The position numbers and the translations under genes are program-made. From Megamerina dolium (Eukaryota > Arthropoda > Insecta > Diptera > Megamerinidae): a DNA stretch of 64,000 bases. Positions within the stretch are counted from its first letter, which is position 1, and each line of letters begins with the position of its first letter. The stretch spans positions 43,295,554 through 43,359,553 of the forward strand of contig OY978525.1 in the NCBI GenBank assembly GCA_963854835.1. The letters run 5' to 3'. The notes beneath the pieces are model-generated. The model saw nothing but the letters and a program-made list of their open reading frames with translations. It was not told the origin of the DNA and searched no databases. Of the stretch, positions 46,448 to 59,868 are shown in pieces.

Positions 46448-49262
46448 GTTTTGATCAACTACTGAGTGAATAGTTTCGTTGTACTGCTGTACCGCCCTAA
46501 AGAAACATTCAACGTCGTCTATTAATTTGTATTCTTCTTTTAAACAGCGGGCTATTTCAACTAATGTCGAATGGGCTCTTTCTATTTGACCATTTGTAGT
46601 GCTGTGACGCGGCGTACAATAAAAAATTTCTATGCCTAATCTTTGTATTAGTGTTTTAAATTGTGGAGTTATAAATCCAGGTTCGTTATCAATCGTGATC
46701 CTTTTCGCAAAGGGAAAACTTTGCAACAAGTCCAAGACTTTTTCGCCTAAATCCGATTTATCTTCGATATGCTTTATAATGAGGAATTTGGAATAAAGAT
46801 CAATGCAAGTCATGAATTTCAAATTTTGCGCGTAAAATATATCGATATTTAAATACTCCCCCTCCTTCTTTGGAATTGGAGCCTCTCCAATTTGTGTTCT
46901 TTGAGAATGTCGATTGTATTTATTTTTATTACAGATTCCGCAGCTTCGGACATGTTGTTTTAAATCAGGAATCATGTGAGGCCAGTAGTATTGCTTACAA
47001 ATTTGTAAATAATTTTCTTTGTAGCTTCTGTGAGCTCTAATGTGAGTTTGAACAATAATTGATTGTTGATCGTCCTTATTTGTAATGTCTATTGGAAAAG
47101 ATCTTGTATAGACAAATTTTATAGTGAAAATGTTTTTAATGGCTTCTTTGAACATATAAAGATACTCTGGTGTACAATATATACCGGTTACTACATTTGG
47201 CCTCAAATATTCTTTTAAAATTGTTAATAAATTTTCCTTAGTATCAAATTCTATTATGTGTCTTGTCCTGTTAAAAGTTGTGACTGATTCGTGAATGGTA
47301 AATGTATTTTTTGATAGGAGAATTTGTTGCTTAAATTCATTTAGTGGTTTCTTTGTCTCTATTATCGTTAAATTATCACTGCTTTCAATCGAGTGCTGCG
47401 TTTCCAAGATTGATTCGGTCGCAGACAAGTGGTTTAACCATTGTCTTGAAAAGGCGTCGGCCACTACATTGGCCGTGCCAGGTTTATATATCATTTTCGG
47501 TGAGAACTCTTCTATAAAAGCTCGCCACCTTTTTATTTTAGAGTTTGGATTTCGATTTGAAACAGCGAAAGTCAATGGCTGATGGTCAGTATGGATCTCT
47601 AAATTAGACACTCCGTATAGATAATTTCTTAGATTTTTTAGCGACCACACAATTGCGTAGAGTTCTTTCTCATTTGTCGCATAATTTTGTTCTGTAGAAT
47701 TCAAGGTTTTTGAGATAAATGTAATGGGTTTTTCTTCTTGACTCAGTACAGCTCCTACTGCTACATCTGAGGCGTCTGTAGTTAATATGAATTTTTTGTT
47801 GAAGTCGGGTTGTGCGAGTTCAACTTGGTGGGTAAGTAAATCCTTAAGCTTTTGAAAGGCTGATATTCCTTCTTCATCTAATTGAATTTCTGTTTTCTTT
47901 GACACGTATTGAGAAACTCTGCCATTCTCGCCTGCTAAATGTTTTGTTAATAGTTTCGCTATGCTTGCGTAATTTTTGACGAATTTACGATAATATCCTA
48001 CAACTCCAAGAAAGCTTCTCAACTGTCTAAGCGTTTTGGGTAGAGGATAATTTTTTATTGCATCTATTTTGTTAGGATCGGTTTTTATGACACCGTGGGC
48101 TATAATGTAACCTAAGAACTCGACTTCTTTTGCATAAAACTTTGATTTTTCTAACGAGATTTTCATATTTGCCTCTTTAAGCTTATTTATTATTAATTTT
48201 AAATGCGAACTATGATTTTCTAAGGTATCCGAGTAAACGATAATATCGTCAATGTAGACATGACATATCTTACCTATAAATTCACGCAAAATGTTATCCA
48301 TTGCTCTTTGGAATATACTAGGTCCATTTTTAAGACCAAATGGCATACGCAAAAATTCATATTTTCCGTTATTAACCGAAATTGCCGTTTTTTCTATATC
48401 TTCTTTTTTCATCAATATCTGGTAAAAGCCAGATTCCAAATCGATCGTAGAAAAGTACTTTGCCTTTCCAAGATTAGACAATATAACATTGCAATCCGGA
48501 ATAGGGTATTTATCCGATATGGTCTGTTCATTTAATTTTTTATAATCAATGACCATACGTAATTTTTGTGTACCGTCGTCATTTGTACCCTTTTTTGGTA
48601 CGACCCATATGGGTGAGTTATATGGGCTTTTACTCTCACGAATAATGCCATTTTTTAATAAATTTTTTATTTCGTCGTTGACGAAACTATTTGCAGAAAG
48701 AGGATAGGGATATTGCTTGCTCCATATGGGCACTTCAGCAATTGTTCGGATTTCCGCTTTAATATCCGTTCGAAATGGCAAATTTAAATTAATATTTGAA
48801 TGAATGTTTGCTACATCCTCCCTTATTTTCCTATTTAGTGATTCCAAGTTTTCTTCATTTTTTAACTTCACTTCGATTCCTAAATCATTTTCTATTTTAT
48901 ATAGGATATTTTCTGTATCCTTTTTTCCTTTCTTACTTGAATTATATGAATTGTCTTCACTTAAAGACTCATTGCTGCCAAAATTTAAAAATTTTTCTGA
49001 ATGATCACCACATTGTAGAATTCCTTTTTCAAAATTTAAAATTATGTTTGCTTTTTTTAGAAAATTATACCCTATCAAGATGTATGTTTCTAAATTGGGT
49101 ATTTCGTAAAACCTTTGTGTTATTCCGAATAATGTGGCTACATAAAAATGTTTAATAATAGTAAAACCATTTATGGTTCTGACTCTTTTTTTTATTATAA
49201 GCTCCTCTTTGTTTTGAAATGTGTTCGGACTGCACATCTAGTAGCACCGCTGTCAATTAAAA
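46430..49262 (-). pseudogene. pol: pol of the errantivirus-type element, frameshifted
   Basis: The main frame (49237-46430, 935 codons) contains RT (VIDYKKLNEQTISDKYPIPD, FLRMPFGLKNGPSIFQRAMD, YIDDIIVYS), RNase H (LTTDASDVAVGAVLSQ, IHTDHQPLTFAVSNRN) and integrase with its zinc finger (H-H-CGICNKNK), D in LNIDIFYAQ, D in ITIDNEPGFI and E in NGQIERAHSTLVEIAR. The protease active site LIDSGATR (about 49262-49240) is in a different frame from both gag and the rest of pol, and the integrase end is shifted too. One -1 shift from gag is normal, the further ones are not. The catalytic residues themselves are intact. Confidence 0.88.
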
Positions 49263-50466
49263 TTGTATATTTTCTTCCGGATCTTCCCCTTTTGACGATG
49301 AAGGGTAGTCCGGATTTTCCTCTAAAAAAGTGTTCTCATTAATGTTATTTATCCGCTGTGCTTTATGCTGCGGTTGATTACTAACTTGCCCGCTACCCAG
49401 TGGTCTCTTTTGGGCTTGCTGAGCATATTGCGTATTAAAAGGATATTGAAAATTTGGTCTCTGTTGATACTGATATCTTTGACCATTAAAACCATTGAAG
49501 TTTTGCCTTCTGTAACTATTGTGAGTAGGGGGGACGCGTTGTGTCGACGGGTCGACTTCCATTGGCTCAGGTCTGGAGCTTTTAATAAAATTTTGGTTAA
49601 AATTGTTAGCTTGATTTGAATTGCCTGGATTAAAATAATTTTGCCTATCTCCCCTAGGAAAACGCAAGACGTTTTGTGTCTGTTGTTTATTGTTGTAAAT
49701 TGGATTAGGTTTAACAAATTGTTGAGCGAAACTTGCTCTGACATGATTAGCCTTAAGCTCCTGGGCTTTAGCTAAAGCGTTTGGCAGGTCAACGGGCGAA
49801 ATTGAAAATAAAATATCGTTTAGAGGACTATTTAGTCCGGTTATGAACACGCGAAGGGCATATTGCCTATTTTTGCTATTTAATTCATTCGTAAGGGGGC
49901 TATTTGAACCATGCGTCATGATGGTTTTATTTATTAATAATGTTAACTTTTTGTTAACTTCATTGTAAAAATCTAACAGTGTTTTCTTTCCCTGCCTCAT
50001 AATGCTCAATTCCTGTTCAATGAGATGTACTGGCCGTTTGTCAGCATACGCAAAGTCGAGCCTGCTGACTATGGCATCAAAATGCAAAACAGTCCCATGG
50101 TTCGTGAGGACGTCGTTTGCCTCGTTAACTATTTTGTTGCGCAAAATAGTGAGAGTCGCGAAATATTTCCTACTACCTTTTGTATATAAGCTTAATAAGC
50201 TTATGAGCGGCTTCGCGCCAACTCACATACGTATTTTCTTTACCCGAAAATACTGGTAGCGATTTTATAACGTCTAAAGTTTCTTCACATATAATCCTTT
50301 CATCTATAGTTTGCTGAGTGTATTCTATTACTGTACTTCCTGAACTCAAATTTCCTACTTCAGTTTTAAGCCTAGTTATTTCTGCCTTCAGTTCTGCTGT
50401 AGTCCTTGCAATAATCCTAGTGACTACATCCTCGGTCAATTGAGATGTCGAGCTACTTGTCGTCAT
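49257..50466 (-). pseudogene. gag: gag of the errantivirus-type element, one frameshift
   Basis: Begins at ATG 50466 (MTTSSSTSQLTEDVV) and runs to 50173 with the start of the capsid-like region (LPVFSGKENTYVSWREAAHK). It then continues in another frame (SRKYFATLTILRNKIVNEAN) to 49257. The shift lies at about 50180-50200, where AAGCTTATTAAGCTTATA contains a short duplication. The C-terminal half is rich in Gln, Asn and Pro and lacks a CCHC knuckle, as in other errantivirus Gag proteins. Total about 400 residues. Confidence 0.85.
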
Positions 50467-51408
50467 GGTTGCGAATAAATTAACTAGCTCGTCCAGTATG
50501 TAATTTCTTTAATTTAAATAATTAAAATACGAAATAATATAGTAATTATTTAATCAACTAAATTTGTGTACAATATAATAATTAATTTTCCGTGACAATA
50601 AGCTAAATTATTTAATTTTGGTTTTATTTTGATAAAATCACAATAAACTTAAACTTTACTTATCGCTGTCACTTCAGGTGTCTGCTTGCTGCTTTATCCT
50701 ATTCGCCCACTTATTACTTGTATCACCATGTGCTACTGTCTGTACGTTGATTTTGCTTTTCTTCCGTTGTTGTTCGCAGCGATTTTTCGCTTACATATTT
50801 ATGCGCCCCTTGATAATATTTTTATTGAAATTTTAGTTCACTTTTCACGACGTGTAATCGTTTTATCCTTTTAACTTTGTCCACTTGTTGATTCTTTTGT
50901 GCAAGTTTATTTTACAAATATTTTCAAGGTTGTTTTAACTTGTTAATTTTAAATCTGTCTTTACGATTCGCATAATTAGATTTAATTAGGTTAATGTGGA
51001 TTTAGTTTTTTAATTTTCGTTAAATTTCCTGTGATTTAATTATTTCTTATATTTTATATTTCCACGAATTTTTATTAAATTTTTTATTGTTCTTTGTAAA
51101 CATTTAATAAAATACCATATCACGAATTTATAATTAAAGTGAGAATTTATTATTTAAATTAAAATGCAAGAAACACCGTGCTCCTTCACTTGCAACTTTG
51201 TAACACTTTTGTGCGGATTTTTTGTTCAATTTTTAATCTCACTATTTGCTGTTCCTTTTTTGATTTATATTAATTTATATTTTTTGTTCCTTTAATTGAT
51301 TAAAATTTTGGTTAAATTTTTAGTTGGGTTTTTTTGTTTTTTGGTTGGTTTATAATTTTATGGCACTCGCGTATCCTTACTTTGTATTTTCAGGATTTAT
51401 TTTGCGTT
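50467..51408 (-). other. 5' leader of the errantivirus-type element
   Basis: About 940 bp, very AT-rich, without conserved frames. Leaders in this group hold insulator or packaging sequences; I could not recognise a binding-site array. Confidence 0.6.
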
Positions 51409-51425
51409 GCCCCACGTTGGGCGCC

Positions 51426-51426
<1 letters not shown>
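51409..51426 (-). other. primer-binding site for lysine tRNA
   Basis: TGGCGCCCAACGTGGGGC on the minus strand, the classical complement of the tRNA-Lys(1,2) 3' end. Its first T is the last base of the LTR, so there is no spacer. Confidence 0.93.
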
Positions 51427-52984
<1,558 letters not shown>

Positions 52985-52986
52985 CG

Positions 52987-53288
52987 CAAGGGCTCTTTGG
53001 CCGAGCTGCTCTTCCATTACTTTTGTTCGTGTTAAATTTTGGACAGTAATAGAAGGGACCTACTTTTTTTGCCGGTTCCGAACGGTAGAACTCTTGCGAC
53101 ATCACTTTTTCTGAGCTTTGACACAGAGTTCTTTTAGAAGCTTTTTCATGGCAAATTGTTACTGCCGGTAGAATTGCAAATTGCTTGCCGACAATTGGAT
53201 ACCGTTCGAAAGAAAAATCAAATTTGTTATGCTTCAGTCGACCTACAGATCAGAAGGCCAACACACTAACCACTGAGCCACCGCACCC
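52987..53288 (-). mobile_element. tRNA-derived SINE, copy 4
   Basis: Full-length body from GGGCTCTTTGGCCGAGCTG to the head. Box A survives (complement of CTAACCACTGAGCCA, one change), but box B is largely deleted: CTTCAGTCGACCTACAG replaces the CAGCCGGGGATTGAAC region. Confidence 0.82.
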
Positions 53289-53755
53289 ACATTGTGCCGT
53301 TTGTTATCATTCATCTAAAAAAGAGTAAATTATATTATAATCGTAATAACTTAGAAAATTCACTCACATTTTGCTTCTTTTGTAAACAATCTAATAAAAA
53401 CAATGTTTTCAGAAAACTGTCACAATAAATTATGAATAAAAAGTGTAAACGCACTTAATTTATGGAAAATAATTTATGCTAAATTAAGTAATTTACGCTG
53501 TAATGTGAACAAATTATTAGTCTATCAATACGATACAACAAAATACGATTGAATAATTGAACCTGTACAAAATTTTAATTCCAAATGTAACCCTCAAGAT
53601 GTAACCAGAATTAAGATGACCGACGGTGGTCGGCGGTAAGGCGGCTGTTATGTTGAGAATCGTATGGTTGCCAATCACAATAATATTACGCCGTTTATTT
53701 TGTGACCGATTGCTCTTCAAATTATGTTATGTTCACGGGTTTTCGATCTCCAATC
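53289..53755. other. AT-rich non-coding DNA
   Basis: Nothing recognised, apart from a GGCGGCTGTTATGTTGA at about 53640 whose complement recurs at about 55446 (see 54204-55599). Confidence 0.3.
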
Positions 53756-53759
53756 ATAG

Positions 53760-54199
53760 TGTTACGTTTTTCTTTTGTGAACGTTTAATTCTATTTGAAT
53801 TAACCTTGTTGGATCACTGGATTCTGTTAATAATAACTGCAACACTTATTTCATACAATTATATACAGCAACAATTTATTTAATAAACTCTATTTACAAT
53901 CAACTATTTACAATAACACTTTAATATACTTGCAACTTTTGCTTCTGTATCGATGTTTGCGCAATCACGTTCGGGATTAGATTGATTTGCACTTCTCAAC
54001 ACTGGCGCTATTTATACTCTGTTGCAACACCCCAGAATCTTCCTTTATCAAGATTCTTCTCATTCTTTTTCGTTGGTTTGTTCTGGTTATCGCTTATTTC
54101 TTTTTGTTGACATTCGTTGCGATGCTGCCAATATTCGTGTTAATCACAATAGTGCCAGCCACAATAGTGATGAGTAAACAACCATCGATACTCGTTACA
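53760..54199 (-). repeat. solo LTR of family A
   Basis: 440 bp aligned end to end with the family A LTR in reverse orientation, with both termini (TGTAACGAG and GTAACA). ATAG is present on both sides (53756-53759 and 54200-54203), a clean 4-bp target duplication. A 14-bp partial repeat (CACAATAGTG) is doubled near the U3 end. Confidence 0.93.
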
Positions 54200-54203
54200 A
54201 TAG

Positions 54204-55599
54204 AGACGATTTTTCCATCTTTCATTACTTTTTTTTATTAGACAATTCTTGCACGTCATTTGGATTTGGAAAATGATATGTGTTTGAAAATTCTTGAACT
54301 TTGTAATGAATATTCAAAGAAAGTAGTATTTTGGTGAGAAAAACATCAACTATTAATAACAAAGTCCTTACGTTTTACAAATAAAACGTTCGCGTAAAAC
54401 CAGATCATGTGCGGTAGAACTTGGCGTTTGGGTAGATTAAATAGAAGATCAATTGCTTTTATTTTGAATGAACTAAGGCTACTAGATAAACAATTCTATA
54501 CATATTTGGTTTGTATAGGCTTATTTGGTTTGTTTAAAATAATCAAAAATATAATTATATTTTCAATGCGGTTTTATTTCATCTAAGCTCATTGGGTCAA
54601 GTCTAATTCTCTTTTATTTGTTTAACAACTTGTATTTGTTTATCTCGTCATAAATATATAAGTTAAGGAGCTTCCCATAGGGAGCGCCAAAAAATTTTAG
54701 TTGCGAACTGGCTCTTTCCTTGTACCTTATTCGACTCGACTCCTTCGTTTCGAACTTACAACTAAACTACAATTTCATTCGCTGAACGGGTAACCATGGC
54801 CGTTGGGATTAATTTCTGATTTATGCGATCCTACGATGTGGTGAATTCCAGAGTGGTTCATATCGCGTTGCTGTGTGCGGATCAGGCGAGGTTCCCATCA
54901 CGTTGCAGTATGTGGGTCATATTGCAAATATGCAATACACATCCGACACGCATGGTTAGCAAATTGGAGTAGGGTGCGAATATTGGATCATTTCAGGTGT
55001 GAGAGCGAGCATTTTAAATTATATAAAATAGAAAAAGTAAAAACTAAAACGTCTTTTTAAAAAAGTGTATATTAAATGTAAGTTGGTTTTGTGTTAAATG
55101 TTAAAACCTAAAAACTAAAACGTGATTACAAAAAACAACTTACATTTAATTTAGAAAAGACGAAAAATATATAAAATGCGATGAATAGACAAGAAAAATT
55201 AAATAACGCTCAAAAAGTGCTGCTATCATGCATACTTTTTCTCTAAAAGTATCAAATGATGCTCCTAAAAGGCATAAATTGGTGAAAAATGCTAAGCGTA
55301 ACCCTTGCCGTGATCTCGTGATTTGGTATCGATAGCCAAATCTCCTGTGATCTTTCAGTCAGTCCTTGCTCTTGCTCTGGCTCTCAATTTTTAATTTTAC
55401 ATTGAAAACAAAGACGCTTGACGCGGTTGTTACTGCGTCCGTCAACATAACAGCCGCCTAAATGAATAGCGATTCAGTTTCCACTGAAATTCACTCGAGT
55501 AAACACAATTGCGACACACGACGAGACGGTTATCTGCTACTTATTATTCTTTTTTATGTATTTTTAATTTAACTTATTCCTGAAAATACAATTATAAGT
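54204..55599. other. non-coding DNA
   Basis: No gene recognised. TCAACATAACAGCCGCC at about 55446 is the complement of a stretch near 53641; the pair brackets the solo LTR and might be the ends of a small inverted-repeat element, but the match is only 17 bp. Confidence 0.35.
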
Positions 55600-55603
55600 A
55601 TAT

Positions 55604-56033
55604 TGTAGCGACTATCGATGGTTGGTTATTCATCACTAATTGTGAATGGCACGAATAATGGTAGCATCGAAACGAATCCCAACAAAAAGGAATAGGCGAT
55701 AACCAGAATGAGCAAACGAGAAAGAATGAATAAAATCGACTGAGTTAAAGAATCATTCCGGAGTGGTGCTACAGAGTATAAATAGGCAAATGTTGACAAA
55801 AGAATCAATTCAACTCTGAAAGTAATAGCGGCAACATAACGCCATCAAGTGATTGAGGCAATATCACACGATATCAAGTTAAATTAAAGTGTGATTGTAA
55901 ATAGTAGATTAAATAAATTGTTGTTGTACATAGTTAGTACAAAATAAGTGTTGCAATTATTATTGACAGCATTCAGTGATCGAACAGGGTTGATTCGAGT
56001 AGAATTAAACGCTCAGAAAATGAAAACGTAGCA
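55604..56033 (+). repeat. diverged solo LTR, family A-related
   Basis: 430 bp from TGTAGCGACTATCGATGG to ACGTAGCA, with ATAT on both sides (55600-55603, 56034-56037). It shares the TATA box, AATAAATTGTTG block and end of the family A LTR but the middle is strongly diverged, so it belongs to an older or sister subfamily. Confidence 0.9.
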
Positions 56034-56347
56034 ATATTTTAACTTCTTCAAATAAAAAATTGAACATAATTTAAGTGACAATCAGAACAATCAACACTCG
56101 AATAACTTTGTGCCGTCTCCGCAGAACGGTAAAATTAGAAATAAATTTAAATCGATAAATGTAAATCGACCGCCGACGGTAAGTCGTCGGTAAAACGGCT
56201 ACCATCGCTATTATGTGTCATTCCATATGAAAGAGTTTTGTTCGTTTTAATTTTGACAGTGATCATCCGTTGTTTGCTTTTTGTTTGTCGCATTCTGGGT
56301 ACAGCTTTACAACATACTTAGTCTCATTATAGGAGGTCACGCAATAA

Positions 56348-58361
56348 ATGCAAGTAAAATATTAAAATTAGACTGCTCGTCACTTTTTCAGACAAAGCAT
56401 ATAAAAAAAAACAAGTGTCAAAATCAATAGGTTCTAGGTACTTGTATTTTGTAGTTTATATTTTTTTTTTTTATTGGTTTTCCGTTCACGTAGGTTTTTT
56501 TTTTTTTTTTTTTTAATTTTCTGAATATATTTTTCAATTTTGATTTCATTTTCTCGTTGCAAGTTTTTACTGGGAAAGTAAGTGAGAGTAACATATACAT
56601 ATGCCACATTGTTGAAGAAACAAATAGTGACAACGCGTTACAACTTCATGTTAAGTCCCGCTAAGACGTTATAAGAAATAAAAATTTTTTTTTGTGATTT
56701 GAATTAGAAGTTTGTGTGTTTCATATTTACATATACCAATAATCTTATATATAATTGTTGCCAGCGTTAACTGAAAGATTGACAACTATTGATTTTGCAG
56801 AAACCAATTTTAAAATTAGGAGGCAGTCCCGGTTTAATCATCAATAAAATACCCGCTTCAATCAAAAATATGAAACGTAATAGTGGGCCCGTAGCTGGTA
56901 TGTTCTTTTCATATACATAATCATATTTAGAGAATTAAAGAATGAGTTATAAATTATCATTATAGAGCCTGCTTTCAAATCAACGAAATATTCTCTACAA
57001 ACAATTACTAGTGGTGGTACACCACTTACAAGTTTTCAGTGGCAACAGACTATTGGTGGTCCGAGTGGCACTACCATTACAACAACACCTAGTAAGAAAC
57101 AACAACAGATTGGTGCTGCAATTAGTTCCCTTCCACCAAACACCATTATACAGGCGACTAATGCTGGAGGGAATAATAGTGTTCTACCATATCTACAAAC
57201 CAATGGAGGAGCTGTTGCGACAACAACTGGAGGTACATTCAATTCTTTAGCTCAGGACGGCACTGCCGTACAAGTACGACGTCCAACTATCTACATTAAA
57301 CGAGAAGTGCCTAAACGAACAATACGTAGCGTTACATTGGAACTTATCGAAAGAAATCCATTTGTGCATCTAGGTGTGGTGGCTAATCGGTTGGTGTTGC
57401 TGAAAAATTTTATATGTGAATCTGTAAATATTTCATTACTTGAATGCTACTTAACATTGAAGAAATTACGACAAAATGAAGAATTTGTATTGCTGGCTGA
57501 ATATTTTGAGATGAGCGAATTGGAAGTTCAGCAAGTGTTTGCACGTACAGTGGTCAAATTGTCTCGTTATTTACGTTATCTCGTGCGCTGGCCAGATAGC
57601 AAAAAATATTATGATCGCCACAAAAATCTACCTTTTGCTTTTCGCTCTAACCTTTCACATGTGCAGTCATTAATCGAATGTGTAGAAACAGATATGCAGA
57701 GGCCTACTCACATGGATTGTAGTAATTATAAGTTTATACTTAGCATTACACCAAATGGTGAGTAGAGCGGAAACAAATTCAAGGAGAAAATTATAAATTG
57801 TTTCTTTTTGCAGGCATCATATCGTACATCTCTGAAGCTTATGTTGGACACCACGACGATCTGACAATATTTAATGCATCCAACTTCCAGAGCGTCATTC
57901 CAAAATATCTCTCTCTTGTCGCTGATCCTGGTAAAGCTGTTAGACGAAAAAGAAAACCACGAATGAATCAAAGCAGAGAGACAGATGGCAAAGGTGAGAC
58001 TGATTCAACAACTGATTCGGCTGATGAGTCATTAGATGACGATAGTGCAGAAGCGCAGAGCGGTGGCGAAACGAGTAGTACACTAAACCGATATGCAGTT
58101 TCACGTGTTGCTGCCGAATTGGCATCTCATCAGACGCTCAATGTGGTCAATAGTGAGTTGACATCTCGTAAAGTGAAGAATTTCAGTATTCCGACGGTGC
58201 GTGTGCGCGAACCTATTTGTCGGATGCAGATACGTCACATTATATATTGCCTGCGTGAATTCAGGATATTACAACCATATTCTATACAAGAGCCATTGAT
58301 CTATCAATATCTAAATGAGATACTAATTGTAGCTGCTGCCCTTACTAATTTACAGAGGTAA
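56348..58361 (+). CDS. PIF/Harbinger-like (DDE_Tnp_4) protein, probably a domesticated host gene
   Basis: Exons supported by frame and splice sites: 56801-56897, 56966-57757, 57814-58361 (stop). A possible first coding exon, ATGCAA at 56348-56353, is followed by GTAAAA and joins in frame; if wrong, the ATG at 56870 starts translation. The protein is about 480 residues. The N-terminal half is Thr/Gly/Gln-rich; then follow a helical region (LECYLTLKKLRQNEEFVLLA) and a DDE_Tnp_4-type domain: LPFAFRSNLSHVQSLIECVE, YKFILSITPNGIISYISEAY, HHDDLTIFNASNF, LVADPGK, an acidic Ser/Thr-rich insert, and VREPICRMQIRHIIYCLREF. The usual first catalytic Asp (IDC) is Glu (IEC) and the DRG box is DPG, so catalysis is doubtful. 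Intact frames with short introns suggest selection as a host gene; the normal function is unknown. Confidence 0.75.
56898..56965 (+). other. intron of the Harbinger-like gene
   Basis: Donor GCTG|GTATGT and acceptor TTATAG|AGCC; 68 bp, phase 1. Confidence 0.75.
57758..57813 (+). other. intron of the Harbinger-like gene
   Basis: Donor AATG|GTGAGT and acceptor TTTGCAG|GCATC; 56 bp, phase 1. Removal joins SITPNG to IISYISEAY, a conserved junction of the DDE_Tnp_4 fold. Confidence 0.88.
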
Positions 58362-59515
58362 AGGCATATGAGACATAGAAAGATATGAAAAAAGGAACCA
58401 AGCGAAATTTAGATGTATGTTAATCAACATATTGCTATTTCCCTGCATTAAAGAGATAACTTAAAACATGAAATAGTTGAAGTCACGAATTAAAGGTTTA
58501 CAACAAGTGCTTAATAAGCATATATTAAAAAGTCATTCAATAGGCATAGTCTCGCAATTTTTAATGTCACTCAATGATATTTTCATATTTTTTTTATCAT
58601 TGATCAAACCTCTCATTTTGACTTTGTTCGTTTTTGTACACAGAAATGTATCGTTATTGGAGCAAATTGTTCCAAAAAATTTATTTTTCAGCAAAATTGT
58701 CATAGCACGAAATATGACACTACTGTAGCCAAAAATCACTAATCTTATTTATTTTCATAGTACAATACAAGACAACAAACATTTAAGACGAGTCTTTTGA
58801 TAATAGTTTAAAATCTACGGAATCTCGTGGTATTCATAATTTGAAAACATTTGAGTTGGTGTCGTTACTGCAGGGAATGAGCGAATGTATATAAGCTGAT
58901 TCCAGATCATTTCATTCATGCAGCAGTTTTACCGTTCTAATAAAGAATTTCAAAAGAAAAATTTAAATTTTAATTATTTTCCTTATTCGCAACTATCCGT
59001 TGCTACCAAGTTAAAAGTCCGCAAAGGCAAAAAAGCAAATTTTAACATTTTCAATTTTTGGAGAATATACCTCATTGAAATAGGTATATGTGCATAAGCT
59101 TAATTTGAAATAAAACAACTAAAATCGATCATAATGTATTAAATATTTTGTATAGTAGTATTTATGATATAGAAACTACAGGTAGTTCCGCTTTTATTCT
59201 CATACGACATTCACATGCGTGCGATTGCATTGTCCTTTCCTATGCATTTTCGTGCGAACAGATAGGGTAACTCTATAGTATACGCTCTATATGTTTGGAA
59301 GTGACATTATATTATAATTTTTTAAACTAAGAAGATTTCATAATTATATTGATGGTGATTGGAAGCGTATCAACAAATGTCACGACTCCCAAATATGGAC
59401 GATGAATGGGGCGAAGTTTTTCTTCGAAACGAAATTTAATTGTTTTAGGTAAATACATATATAAAGTATTTTCTTTAGTTAAGTAATTTTTTTATATGAA
59501 CTATTTTAGGCTATA
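58362..59515. other. 3' flank of the Harbinger-like gene, non-coding
   Basis: No gene recognised. Around 58880-58960 a TATATAAG, a T-rich stretch and an AATAAAG occur in the order of an LTR, but no partner copy or termini are visible. Confidence 0.35.
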
Positions 59516-59868
59516 CATTGCAACCTTGGCTTTTAACACCTTTCAGATAGCCAATAACTTGTGAAAGGAAAAGAAAATTTAATACCGATCATTCAAAGGG
59601 AAGAATCGTTGAGAGAACAGTCGTTATTTTGAAGATAGTCTTCAGATGTATAAATAATGAACGGGGATTGCATTATGAGCCTAGCAAAGCTGTTAAAATA
59701 ATAAACATATGTTGTGCGCTCTATAATATACGCCAACATTATAAAGTTTCAAACGAAGATCTTCACATACCATCATTCGAAGAAGGAGCTGATATTACCA
59801 GATATTCCGAAGATGTAATTAATAATGAACGAAACAAATTTCGAAATGGAATATTGGAATATTTTTAA
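59516..59868 (+). pseudogene. HARBI1-like transposase C-terminal remnant
   Basis: Plus-strand reading GYTLQPWLLTPF, one TAG stop, [20 protein letters not shown], then [20 protein letters not shown] and [16 protein letters not shown] to a TAA at 59868. These are the GDSGY.L.PWLLTP, N..H...R..VER (catalytic Glu) and LHYEP..A..II..C..LHNI motifs of HARBI1-type Harbinger transposases. A splice-like TTTTAG precedes 59508. The N-terminal DDE half is not found upstream, so only the end survives. Distinct from the gene at 56348-58361. Confidence 0.8.

Noticed and set aside
53641..55462. Inverted repeat of about 17 bp as ends of a 1.8-kb transposon
   Set aside because: Too short and without further similarity or target duplication; kept only as a remark.
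58880..58970. LTR fragment (TATATAAG, AATAAAG)
   Set aside because: No termini, no second copy, no primer-binding site; common motifs in AT-rich DNA.
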